64,000 nt of DNA from Nyssa sinensis. Its lineage: Eukaryota; Streptophyta; Magnoliopsida; Cornales; Nyssaceae. How positions within the stretch are numbered: the stretch's first letter is position 1; every line of letters begins with the position of its first letter. The position numbers were made by a program, and so were the translations under genes. The stretch is from NCBI GenBank assembly GCA_008638375.1, contig CM018032.1, positions 1,180,001 to 1,244,000 on the forward strand. The letters are read 5' to 3'. This document shows positions 23,267 through 36,300 of this stretch, piece after piece. The notes below the pieces were generated by a model. It searched no databases. It was given only the letters and a program-made list of their open reading frames with translations, and had not been told where the DNA came from.

Positions 23267-24797
23267 TGTTAGCCCTAAAGGTTTTCAACCAAGGGCATCT
23301 CAATAATTTTGATGATCACAAAGTATTATCTAATTGACTAATGGTTTATCCAATTGACAATACAAATAGGTTATCTAGGTTAAAGAAGATTGCTGACCAA
23401 GAAAATGATAAAAATCCATCAAGCTAAAAGATTCCACTCAAGACCATGTTCCCAAGCAAAGATCAAAATAAGATGAATACTCTCATGAGGACTCAAGCAA
23501 GGTGGACTCACTCAAGCCCAAGAATTCGAGTGAAGACTTTCATTTTTCCTTATTCTGGGTTTTGGATTTTGAATGACATTAGGATTAGATTGATCATTGG
23601 TCATAAACTCTCATTATTTAAAATGATCATCTAAGGACTAACCTCAAATGATTTTATAAAAAAAAAAACATTTAACTTAAAGTTTTGAAAGATCAAAAGG
23701 TTTTGACAAAAGTAAACTTAGAAAGAAATAAGCTAGAAGACATTCATTGTCTAAACTAGTCAACTAGTTCTTAAAACCAATTGATTGATTCTTAAAGCTT
23801 ATTTGTCACACTGATAAAACTAGTCAACTAATCCTAAGAACTAGTCGACGACTAAGTGAAGTTTTATAAAAATGCTTGAGCATACTACTCAAATTAGTCG
23901 ACCCCCTAGGAAACTCAATCGACTGTCCTTAAAAGGTAAAATAAGTGTACAACCAAAACCAGTCGATTGATTCATAGAACCAGTCGACTGAATGACCAAT
24001 TGATGAATTGCCTAAGCACACTGTCTAAATCAGTCGACCTCAAAGTTATATCAGTCAACCACTTCTCAAAGGCAAAATCATGTGCAAATAGAACTAGTCA
24101 ATTGATACTTAAAATCAGTTGATTGGTTAATGATTCAATCAACTGATTCAGTCGATCTAGCAATTACAAATTCAAATTTTGAATAGATAAAAATGGGAGA
24201 AACGAATCTTTTTAAAAAGTAACAGTCACATACTTTAAATGACTATAAATAAAGGTTCCCTAGGGCTTTCTAAGCCATCTTTTACAAGCTTACATTATCA
24301 CATCTTTACTATTGACTTTAGATCTACCATCTTTCAAATCTAGATCTGAAAGTTCTATTCATCTTAAATATTTAGAGCTTACACCTAATCAATCTTTAGA
24401 TAGTAAGCATCTTAGTGCACCAAAACTACTCTTGAAGAGAGTGATTTATGGTAAACATCTTTGTATCATCTCATTGTGGTGAAAGTTATGGGTAGGTGCT
24501 ACCCGATAAGGCAAAATGGCATATTTTGCTGGGATAATAGGGCTGTAGTCTTCGCTTTGTAAATGTTTGATCTCCACCAGCATGGAGGTCGTTGTAGTAG
24601 AGAAACTCAAGTGGAAATACTTAAGTCGAGGATGTAAGAAATTTTTCGAACCTCATAACTGTTGTGTTTACTTTCTTTCTTTCTACTCTTATTTATATAT
24701 TGTTGATTTACAACATTCATTTTTGGAAAACCAAAAAGAAATCAATATTTGCAAAATACCCTATTCGCCCCCCTCTAGGGTAAATATCTGGGCAACA
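23267..24797 (+). mobile_element. Solo LTR, copia-like (family S)
   Basis: 1,531 bp from 'tgttagccc' to 'gggcaaca', flanked by 'cttgt' (23,262-23,266) and 'cttgc' (24,798-24,802), a 5-bp duplication with one mismatch. The interior holds a dense series of degenerate 'cagtcgactg' palindromes (about 23,750-24,160), a feature I associate with long copia LTRs of SIRE type. There are no coding regions. A short related segment lies at about 26,985-27,290. Confidence 0.65.
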
Positions 24798-24802
24798 CTT
24801 GC

Positions 24803-27650
24803 TTAGGCTACAAAATGACACTTAACACACCTGGTGAAACGCATAGTGTGGTGTAATAATAAAACCAAAATTTACATAAGAAATGCTAAGTTTATGAAAT
24901 GAAAATAAAAAGTATGATATCATACGACTCTCAATGTATTACAACGAAATCATATATACCAATCAAAGCACAAAAAAAATGAGTAATATGATCAATGAAG
25001 CAAGAGTATGTGTAAAATCTCAATTTTATCTAAAAAATGTCATGAATAAAAACCTCCCTCTCACTTATCATTTTATTCCTGTTAGGACTTTCCTCTCAGA
25101 GTCTTAGTCCAAGTAGGACTCTTTCCAATAAAGTCTCACTCCAGTTAGGACTCTCTTGCCAAAGTTTCAGTTCTATTAGGACTCCTCTTAATAGAATCCT
25201 ATTCCCGTTAGGTCTCTCCTATCAGAGTCTCAGTCTAAGTAGGACTCTTTTCGATAGAGTCCCACTCCCGTTATGACTCATCTGTCACAGTCTCAGTCTA
25301 AGTAGGACTCTTCCCACCAGAGTCCTACACCTAGTAGGACTCTTTTTGTCAAAATCCCACCTTCAGTTTAGACTCTTTTGGCCGTTGGAGGCCATTTTGG
25401 TAATTTTGACATCATTTTGCCCATTAGGGTCATTTTGGTAATTTTGGTATAATCCTACTTTCAGTAGAACTTCTTAATCACTTGAGGGTTTCCATATCAT
25501 TTTTTTCATCTGGGGGTAATTGGTAATTTTAACCCTTGGTGATAAGTTAGGGGTAATTTGGTCACTTCACATGTCTTATGGAAATCTAGAAATTCTCCAC
25601 CGAATTGGGAGCAATTTGATAATCTTGAGTGATAATAGTTTATTTAAGTATAATTAAGACTTTCTAGTTTTAGAGTTTGTGTAAATCTAGTTGTTTGATA
25701 TTTCCTTAAAATGATATACATTGAATCTAGACATTTTCATTTTAGAATTTATTTTCAGTAAAATTCTATCACTTGTATCTCCTTTGCTCATGCATGTAGA
25801 CACCAATTCTATTAATTCTTGCATTGTCATAATTATTTATTAATTCATTTAACTAGGATAATTATTTAATTTTCTATTTATTTAATTTGATGATTAACAC
25901 TCAAGACATGATCCTAGCCCTCTATTCTAAGGTTTCATTTTAAGCATTTGGATCGAATCTCCATCTTTTTCCTATAAATTGAGCCCCTTGGCCATCAGTT
26001 TTAAACACACAATTTTCATAGCTTTACGCTGTTAGTGCACTTCTATAATTCTCTCTACAAGAACTCTATCTCTCTCCCGAGGTCGAAGCCCTATCGAAGT
26101 TACGATCTCCCTTCAAGAAGCAAGCCGAAGCAATGATTTCCAAACCGAAGAACAAGTTGGAGATATGCCTGACTGAAGCTTCTGAATCTGACTTTCCTAG
26201 CCGACGTGCTACCCGACCACCACGACTGAATAAGGTATACATCTTAAACCCTTAATAGTTTTCTTTAGATCTAATTGATATCACCTTTTTTATCATTCTT
26301 GATAAAAGAAGGTAAACGGGAGAATTACGTGACTCTGATTCTGTTTTCTAAACGGTTACATAGGAAGCCTTTAGGCCCAAGTTAGATCTTTTTTCTTTCT
26401 TTTTCGTTCATTTTATTTCTTCATGCAGGATTTTTTATTATTTATCTTTTCTAGACTCACATCTCTCTTTTTCTATTTTTCATGACAAAATAGCCTTGCA
26501 ACTAAATATTTGAGGTTGATCCATTCGGATCGGGTGGGGTGGGTGCCTAACACCTTCCCACTCCGTACCTTAGCCCCTAGATCCATTTTTCTTTGGTTTC
26601 GTAATTTCAATGTCTTACTTTCTTTTGATCCATGTCAACGGATCTTTTAGTAAATATTTAGTATTCAAAGTGATGTAATTTTTATTTCATTTATTTCAGT
26701 TTTCCTTCATATGTATTGTTTAAATTGTAACGGATTTGCTTGTTTCTTACCCACAAACATGCTTGCAACTCCTCATTTCATCTTTCCCATAAGAGGCGTT
26801 CCTTCCCACCTTTAGGGGGAAGGGGGAGACAATCGGGATTCCTTTAATTCACAAAAGGATATTTTTTTTTTCCAATGCTGGTGCCCATAGATAGCATTGA
26901 ATGCTTTAAAGAACCTCTATTTATAGCCCTCAAAAGAATATGGCCATTGTATTTTGAAAAATAGTCGTTCCTCGCTTTTTGGTCTGTTTAAAATTTGAAT
27001 CTTGAAATGTTAGATTGACAAATTTAGTCAATTGAATCATCAACTAGTTGACTAGATTGAGGTCTGGTTGACTGATTAGATAAACTGGATTGTCCAAAGG
27101 GTTTAAGTTTCATTTGTTCAAAAAGAATCAGTCGACTGGTCTTTTGGATTAGTTAACTGGTTATGATATACACTATTTTAGCCTTTGAAAAGTAGTTGAT
27201 TGATTCATCATTAGGTCGAATGTATTGGAAGTAGGTTTAGTCTATTTGTATGAAAAAGGTCACTCAGTCGACTGGTTCTTGGAACTGGGTCATGAATTCG
27301 ATTACGGTTTGACGAGGTTCAAAAATAGGTCATGAACAAAGCTTGAAAATGGGTCATGAATTCGATTCAAACTAAACTATATTTAAATACTTGAAACTTA
27401 AATTACATGCAACCAGGTTCATAAAATAGGAAATATTAATAGAAATGGCCTAAAGACCAGTAAGAACCGATAGTGAACAATAAATGGTTCAAAAATTGAA
27501 CTTCAAAATAAACCCTCAGCCTTAGTTTTACAAATTGGAAATTAAACCCCATTGAATGAGGATCACAAAAAAAAAAAAAAAAAGAAACAGGAAAAATGGT
27601 ATAGCAACAGGCTCGTATGGTTGAGCTGCAAGTGAGGCCATGGGAGCTCA
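24803..27650. other. Gene-free retrotransposon debris
   Basis: No gene. It includes the tandem array at 25,079, LTR-like sequence with 'gggtgcctaacaccttccc' near 26,541, and a fragment with 'cagtcgactg' motifs at 26,985-27,290 related to the solo LTR at 23,267. Confidence 0.45.
25079..25375. repeat. Tandem array with a 31/32-bp period
   Basis: About ten degenerate units, each built around 'taggactct' followed by a 'cagagtc'-like half. The unit starts alternate at 31 and 32 bp spacing (25,084, 25,115, 25,147, 25,178, 25,210, 25,241, 25,273, 25,304, 25,336). Pairs form a 63-bp higher-order unit. Confidence 0.8.
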
Positions 27651-28315
27651 AGATAGAGCTCTATAGTGAGATTTAAAGATTTAAAATCGATGCCAAAAGT
27701 TAGGTTAAACTCTCAGAAGTTGAATAGAATTAGAATGGGCTCAAAATAGGGTCTGAATCGTTGTAAAATAAGGTTTGAAAATCTAGGGTTTACTAGTAAC
27801 GAAAAGACAATGAACAATGTCGAGCTACGGGTCAGGCCTAAGCGGGTTCAGGTTGACCGCGTAAAAAATGGATCTATGTTTTATTGGAACGACATTGTTT
27901 TGTTTAATAAGATGCTAATGTGTCAGATCGACCGAGCTCGATCAATTTTCAAGGCCAATAGACCGGTGCACTTAATGAATCACTAAAATGGTCATTTTAT
28001 AAGGAAAATTAAGAGGTTCTATGGTTTAACCTATAAACCAGTGGGTTTTGGGTCAGAAGGGATTAAACCAGAATTTTCTCTAATTATGGTTTGACCTTAG
28101 ATTTTTATGAAAATTATGTTTAACCCCAAAAAAATAATTAAAATTATTTTAATGCATTTAATAATTGGGTAAAATTACTATTTTACCCCTGGGACTAAAT
28201 GTGGTGTAATAAAGGCCAATTGAAATGAAAGAAGATGCATTTCTAATATTTTTGGGCATTCCAGACTCAATGCCAGAGTCCGATTTGAGAAATTGGGTCC
28301 CAAAATATATGAACG

Positions 28316-29928
28316 TGTTAGGACTATGGGGTCGAATATTGTAATTGGCTAATCTGGTTTGACAAAACGTGCTTTGTGTAAATCCTTACATAAGTCTTAC
28401 GAGTGAGTACCTCAATGCTTGTTCTTCTCCAAGTTCTTCCAAGAGACATTACCTATATCACTACCTGTCAACTTGGTTCTCGAAGGGTATATTAGACTTT
28501 TGTATCTGACTTGGGTCTCACACACTCACATCATGCATGTATTGCATATAGTTTTTATCATAACATCATGTATGTAATTGACTTGTGGTTGTGAACTAAT
28601 TATCTCAAAATGCATCTTTAAAATACTTCAGGAAAAAATTCAATTTACAAGACAAGCGAGAATGAGTAACTTTATGTTGCTCGTTCGAATGAACAATAGA
28701 AAAGTTCATTCTCATTCGTTCAAACACTCTGTATCAAACAAATTTTTGCAACCTTAGAGTTGTGCTCGTTTGATATTCATTCCTTGTTCGTTCAAACGAG
28801 ATAGTACTCGTTCGAACGAATGATGGTTCATTAGAATGTACCTTGGGCAAAAAATAAATTTATATTCTGATTTCTAGCCACTTGAGGATCAATTAAGTTC
28901 TTTGCAAAAATAGATGAAAATTTGATTTAGAGCAGCCAAAAACAGAGTGAGAGAGCTTCAAATTATGAGAGCTAATTTGTTGATAGATCTTGAAGCTCTT
29001 GTGAGAGATCATTCATACATGATATTCATAATCATCTCCACTCTTTTTCATTGATCGGATTTGACCAACCACATAATCCAAATCAGATCTAAGAGCCTTG
29101 GTTCATGTCAAATTCAACATTGATGATAAATGGAGTTCAAGCATGAGGATTCGGCATTGAGCGATCGGTGGACACTGAAGTTGTAAGGACTCGCGATTGT
29201 TGAGCGGCTTGATCAGAAGAGTCCGAGACATGGAGGAGCCTAGTTGTTTGAAGGCTTGGCTATGAGAAGTTTGAGGATTTAAAGGGAATTTGAAGACGTA
29301 AATCGGTGAGAATAGAGCTTGAGGTACTTAGCTCGTTCATAGATTCATTGTATTTCACTTTTCATCATAGTGCATTCCTTTTATGAGCATTGGCCCATCT
29401 TTGGAATTTTACTCTATGGATTGTTGTCCTTGGTAATTTTCTCCATCACCAATCAGTTTGCAATCTCTTTCTATCTCCATCTATTTTAATTTACTATGTG
29501 CTTAATTGAATTGTTTTCACTTAATTTTTAGAAATTGAGTTTTTCATAATTCCATAATTATTCATTAATTAGACATTGAAAAGTTTGATTTAGTAAATTG
29601 ATTGAAATAAAAAATTGATAGCTTAATTGATTGTTCTTTGAATTGTGAAAATTTCATATAAAATCAATCTAATTTATCAAATAGGTGAAGTTTGAATAGG
29701 TTGGTAAATCGGACAATTTTTGGTGAAAGGGCATATATGTTGGATTAATCACGTTAAATGATTTCTTGTTGATTGTGTCATCTTTGTGTTTAATCAAGAA
29801 TTGTAATTAACTTGAAAGAAATTTTTAATTTAAGACCTACCTATTCAACCCCTCCCCCCTCCCCCCCTTTAGGTATAATTCACGCTTTAGGATCTTGAGT
29901 GATATCCTAGTGGTATCCCTTCGCAACA
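28316..29928 (+). mobile_element. Copia LTR (family C, copy 2) inserted in family G
   Basis: 1,613 bp from 'tgttaggacta' to 'cgcaaca', flanked by 'gaacg' (28,311-28,315) and 'gaatg' (29,929-29,933). Removing it and one duplication rejoins the family G sequence as in the copy at 43,3xx. The interior carries 'gttcgaac' palindromes (28,675-28,830). Confidence 0.75.
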
Positions 29929-31030
29929 GAATGGACAAACTAGACTAATTTTAATTAAGTCCTAAAAGCTTAATTAAGCTACTAAATGAACCCTAATGAC
30001 TGCAAGGACACCTACCCCAATGTTTTTCGACGTTCCAAACTCAACTGTAGAGGCTATTTCGCGAGATATCGAAAATATAAATACGTAAAAATAAGTAATT
30101 TCCAAACTACCCTTAGTGATATACGGGCTACTAGATAGATGGGGAAATAATAGAAAGGGGCATATCTAACACTGTTGGACACTCTGGACCTAATGGCGAG
30201 GTAAAATTGAGCACCCAAGTACCCCTAAGATGGTCCCACATGAAAGTATAAAATTATAAAAATACCTATGGACCTAGAGTAAGCAATATGAAGGCTAATT
30301 AAGATCCAAAAAATGCTAAGTTTAGTATTTTTTTTCGCTCTGGACCCAACAGTGATGTTTGTTTGGGAAAAATAAGAATCTGAAACAAATTGTAAAATGA
30401 TAAACAAGTCCCTAAGGCTTAAAAAGTCTATCGAATGAACTCAAAAGGTAAAAGAGGGACCTACCTTAACGTTTAAGGACTTTTTGGACTCAAATATGAA
30501 GTCCAAATAAGCAAATAAAGTGTCGAATAGTACAAGACATGAAAGGGTAAAATGACCAAGTACCCCGAAGGGCTAAAGTAAGTTAAGAAATGAATAAAGA
30601 ATAATTATGAACCCTAATTAAAGGACTTAAGAAAATCCTAAATAGTACAACTAAGCATTTAGCTAAGATACGTTAGGCCATGATGAGCACTAATGAAGTA
30701 TCAATGTGTGTTAATCCATGATTTAGGATCACCAAGAAGGAAATGGAGATGAGATGATTGGTAGAGCAAGTCTGTAAGGATGTAATGGTGGACTTAAGAC
30801 CACAGGTGAGTAGTCTGAAACTTTGATTTATTGAATTGTTATTGTTTTATCAAACCAATTGCCATTTTTTAAAGAACAAATTGCTATCATTTTATTGATC
30901 GAATTACCACTGTTTTATTGATTGAATTATAATTGTTTTATCATCAAATTGCTATTGTTCTATTGAACTAGTTTTAAAATGTGAAGCATAAAAATTATAT
31001 CCAATTGGCTGAATTATCACAAATCATTTA

Positions 31031-31536
31031 TGCTATGTTTGGATGGAAGGAATTGGAAAGAAAGGGAAGGGAAGGATAAGGAAGGAGAGCTTATATTATG
31101 TTTGTTTTAAAAATTAGGAAGGAAAGCGAGGGAAAGGGAGGGAGATCTTAACCCCCATTTTAACAATTTTGTTATCCCTCCAAAAGTGGACGGAAACAGA
31201 GGGAAAGGAAAGAATGATTTAATGAATTTTTAATAATACCAATATTACCCTTAAAATTATAAAAGACAAAATAAAAATGACACTTCTATCCTAGAGCATC
31301 CAAATACACATTGTTTGTGTATAATAGTAAAATAATATAAAATTCTTTCTTTTCCTTTCACTCCTTTATCATTCTCAAACAAGATGAAAGGATTACCTCT
31401 CCTTTTTTTTCATTAGTTATCCAAACATAAACGAGGGATTACCCTCTCCTCTCCTCTCCTCTCCATTCCTTTCCTTTCTCTCATAACTAATACTCTCTTC
31501 TCCTTTCCTTTCCCTCCTACTTATCCAAACGAACTG
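31031..31536. mobile_element. Miniature TIR element, possibly Tourist-like
   Basis: 506 bp, purine-rich on one half and pyrimidine-rich on the other. The ends are 'tgctatgtttggat' and, on the other strand, 'cagttcgtttggat'. It is flanked by TTA on each side, consistent with the 3-bp duplications of PIF/Harbinger elements; other superfamilies are not excluded. Confidence 0.5.
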
Positions 31537-32700
31537 TTATTGAATTAATTTAAATTATTTTAACATGCCATTATACATTTTGATGTGTTATTTCTCACCA
31601 AAAATGAAATTTGTACGTGCACCTAGTGTACGGGATTGCACAATAATCGCATCATGACTAGGCCTGCATCAGGCTATCTGCAGTAGCCATTGATTAACAT
31701 TGCGACAACCATATTGTTCTTTGTAGAATTGACATGTTCCCTATTAATTAGAAAGCTTATCGTCTTTTGGCATAACTTTTGTTGCATTGAAAATTGTCAT
31801 CTTACTACTAGCAAAATTGTTTATTCCAATTTTATAACCGATTGCCAAATTGTCTATATTGTAATTGTCAAATTGATTGTATTGTATTGCAAATTGTTCT
31901 ATAACTTGATTGATACTTTAAAATTGTTACTATGTTTCACATATACTATTGCTTGAATGAAAAACCGATATCGATGGAGAATTGCTTTAACCTTCTTTAG
32001 CTCCAAAACTTCATCGGTCAAAACCAATGATAGAGGTCCATGATTACTCATGAGATTTTCACAAAGCTCACATGGATTTATCTATCCACATTTCAGGTGC
32101 ACTATAGAGGAAGAATAGACAGTGAGCAGGGATTGAGAAATCTCTAAGCATAGAGGGAACTTGCAAAGGATGTAGCATAGGATGTTCTAGTTGTATTGAG
32201 AATGACATGACGACAACTTAGAACAAGATGAAGTGAGATAAACTAGAAGATTTGTTGAGTTATTAGTCATTGATTGTACATGTAATAAGCCATGAATATA
32301 ATAACTATTGCATGTAATACGTTTATTAAATTGTTTATGTGAACAGTTTTGATGTATTAAATCTTTGATGTCTCGTGGGATGCCTACTATGCATGAATTC
32401 ATATTTGGGAACATGTAACATAATAATGCCATAGTATTTGATATATTGCTTATGTGAGGGATTATAGTACTTTTGACTTCCTTGACATATTAATGTCAAA
32501 TTTAGCAGACATTATGGACTATAATGCATTTAATGTTGATTTTTGGTTCATGACCCTTACTTTCTTTGAGTTGGGGATGGTGTTTTCTTTCGACTTTGAG
32601 TCAAAAAACTTACGTGAATATTAGAGTTGGGCTGATCCCAGTTTTTTATCCCACCACATTAGTATTAGGGTCATTACAGGATTGATATCTGAGTTAGGTC

Positions 32701-33353
32701 AGTCCTTTGTTGTGCTTTGTGTTGAGTTGTGTTTATGTTTGTTACCCTAACGAAATTGTGACATAGTTGTGTATATGAATTTATGTGTATGCATGTCTTG
32801 TCATGATAACTTTGAAAGGGGAATAAAAAGTGATTAGTTGTATTTGAATTTATGATCCTTCATAAACTCTCTTAATTTGAGGATGAAAGTCTGTCAAAAT
32901 GTAGAGAGTTTGTAAAAAGGATAGGAAAGGATCTGGAGGCGAAAAATAGAAAACAGTTGGAAGGAAGTGGAGTGGATCATCATCATCGTCACCATAAGTT
33001 GCAAGCTATCTAAATTGCAGATTTGCTATTTCATTCATTAATAAGACACAGACAGACAGACAGACACCAGATTGTCAAAATAATACAACAGATGCATCTC
33101 AAATAACAAACAAATACAATCGACCGAGCTGATTGACAAAAGCATGGAAACATCGATCTCCTATTCCTACCTCAAACAGCCAGCTAGATTTACACAGCCA
33201 TAAACTGGAGACAGACAGAGACTAACTTAAAAATAATAAGGAATTTCCAGAATGGTGCTGCATGTTTTTTTTAGTACATACAAATTGCTTCCAGGCAAAC
33301 AAACCATATTGAACCGAAACAAATTTATATATCGTGCACCTATTAATCATATG
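32701..33353. other. Spacer and 3' flank of the PP2C gene
   Basis: No gene. The last 300-350 bp before the PP2C stop codon are likely its 3' UTR on the minus strand. A short 'acag' repeat lies at about 33,049-33,066. Confidence 0.5.
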
Positions 33354-36300
33354 TTACGTTTTTCTCTTAAACTTCCTGTGGGCTTTCAAGTCCACCACAA
33401 TTACACTTATGTTGTCCTTGCTTCCCCTTAGTAGTGCACGGTTCGATAGGCTCTCTGCTGCCGCTTGAACTGCTGGGTCAATTCCTTCATCTCTTTCTGT
33501 CCCAACTGTAACACCATTCTTTTTATGCCACGCAAGTATCCGCTTCCGAGCAATATCACACACTTCTTCATTTGTCATCACATCCCATAAACCATCGCTC
33601 GCCAGAATCAGGCATTCATCTTCTTTGGTTCGAGGAATAAACATCACTTCTGGATTTGGAATAATCCATGGTTTCAAATATCTATCACCTGCACTCCACA
33701 TAAATATATTTGAAATAAAAACTAAAAGGGAAAGAAAGAGAATGCAGAAATGGGGATTAGATGCAGTTACAAATTGACATATTTTGTGAGAACCTGCTTC
33801 CTAATGCAAAGAAATAATGCTTTTAGATATAGTATGTCCCGAGCCTTTATCAAGAAAGAGACCTCATAGGGCAGTTCACAAGCACAAAACAGACTTTTCA
33901 TTAGGAAAGAAAGGGTGATTTTTTTTTGACGAGTGAAAGAACCTGTTTCAAACAATTAGCATAAATTTTCATATCGAGATTGATATGTATATATATATAT
34001 ATATATATAAAACTTTTGCGGATAAAAAATTAGGTTCAACCATTTGATGGGGCATTATGATGTCCCAAGATAATATAATCTTTCATCGAGGGAAATTTTG
34101 GATTTGGTGTACTGGAGATGAGCCGAATCCCTGTTTCACAAAGCATTTGAACAAGTTGAAAGCATAATAGAGAGACGTGCTCAAATTAGTAAGTCATTCC
34201 ATACATAAATTCATTAATTGAATGTCTAAAGGCTGAAAAATCCTTGACACAGAGGGGGTGCAACGCAAAGAAATCAAACTTTTATCAATATTGAAGCCTA
34301 AGTTTAAAAGTCTATTTACCAGTACTATCTTTTTTTTTTTGACAAGTCTATTTACCAGTACTATCTTAGCTTCAATTTATTAAGGAAAAAAGACCATAAA
34401 ATTTTACAAATTAATCCAGCCATCAAACAACTCTTATCTCGGCCTTACATTGCTAATTAAGTAAAAATATATATTAAAAAAAAGACATACGCCCTTCCTA
34501 AAAGCTCCTACTGTAGGATATTGCTCTAAACCTTCATGTCTTAAATAAGTCTTAATACCCTGCTTCAAACCTTAACATTAGGATATTGCTCTAAACTACT
34601 TCAGCAATTTTGAAAGGATAACTCTTCTATTTTATTTATATGGTAATTCCATTAAATTTTAGAAAAAGGGCGCTGAGATTTACACTGGAATCTAATCAAT
34701 CTCACATTAAAAAAGAAAAAGAAAAAAACTGCAGTAAGATCTTCCATGTGTGTTAGTGGAAAACAGAATTAGTATTCCCCTTATAGAAAAGGCATACCAT
34801 AAAAGTTCCAACAATTATTAATTTGGTAAATGAAGGAATATATTAGCAAGGAGATAATGGTTTTGAGGAAGATGAATGTTTTTTCCCCTACGGGGAATGT
34901 ATTCAATATAGGATCATTTACTTCATGATGGCACTGTGACCCAAAAAAAAAAGTTGATGACAACCAGAAATCTGTAATGGAAGTATTATTTAGAGATTGT
35001 CATTAAACTCAAACTAAACCATGTTAGAAACATTTAAATGGGAAAAAAGAAGAAGAAAAAAAAAAGGTAGAATTGGAATTTTCCTTAAGGAAAATTCATA
35101 CCATAATAACTATCAATTTGATGAGTGAGGGAATAGATTAGCAAGGAGATGATGGTTTCCTCCCCAAAACAAATGCATTCAACATATGTTCATCTGATCA
35201 TGGATGAAGCCAAAGTGCACATAAAATTTTCTTAATATGTTTCTTAAGAATATTAAAGGGCTTCTTTTGGAGGAGAAAAAAGAAAAAAGGGGGGGGGGGG
35301 GGGATTATAATTTTAGAAGAATCTGCTTTGTAAATTTAACTAATGAAGGGAACTTTCCAAAAGTTTGGGGGGCACAGCTCCCCATGCCCCCATTTCTAGA
35401 TCTGTTCATGTTTATGATGGCATTGTGACAAAAACAAAGTTGATGACAAAAAAAAAAAATCAGTGATGGAGGCTAAGAAGCACGAATACGGATACAGACA
35501 TGGGACACAGATACGACATGACACGGATACATAGACATGTCATTTCTCAAAAAAGTTGGATACGGATATGTTAGGAACACGTTAAATATATATATACAAA
35601 AAATTATATCTTTAATTGACCATATGACAAAAACTTAACGCTTTTTTAATTAAAATTGGCACAAAAATGTACAAATCACAAAAATATTATTAACATATTA
35701 AAATAAAAATTTAAGAATTTTTTTATTTAATTATCAACATCAATGATTCAAGTTCCAAAATAAATTTTCTAACTATTACAAAGAACATATATATATATAT
35801 ATATGTATGTATGTATGTATACAACTAAAAAAAGAACTAAGGAAAAAAAGAGAAAAAGAGATAAAAAATTCAAATAATAAAAAATGTGTCTGGATGTATC
35901 AAAATTCTAAAAAAAATAAAACAATTTGGACACTCTTTTTTTGCATGTCCAATAAGTAACTAAAAAATGTCTGAGAATGTTGGTGTCCAACACGGACATG
36001 TGAGCCAAAATAGAATGTCCGTGCTTCGTAAGATGGAGGTATCCTTGAGAGAGAAAAACACTGATGGATGTATCCCTAAGAGAAATGTTGTTGAACTCGA
36101 ACAAAGACCATGTTAGAAACATACAAATGGAAAAGAAAAATAGTTATCACATATTGATAAAGAGAAACATACCAATAGACCTTGACATTGCAAGAACACC
36201 AAAAACCCGATGTCCATTCCATTGTATAACCTTTCCTCCAGCTGCTTCAATCCTTGCATATTCATCTTCTCGATTTGGCTAAAACAATAAGACCAAATGA

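Larger units (their letters stand above)
27650..32700 (-). mobile_element. Reverse-oriented copy of the roughly 5 kb repeat (family G)
   Basis: Segments at 27,880-28,315 and 29,934-30,650 match, in reverse complement, the element at 40,912-45,912 (for example its 42,480-44,100). The copy is split by the copia LTR at 28,316-29,928. Both outer limits are approximate, and the half right of about 30,700 is too diverged for me to align by eye. No coding region was recognised. Confidence 0.6.

Noticed and set aside
35285..35304. Long G run
   Set aside because: A homopolymer in an intron with no supporting motif; G runs at 5,000-5,020 and 14,536-14,552 are similar simple-sequence drift.
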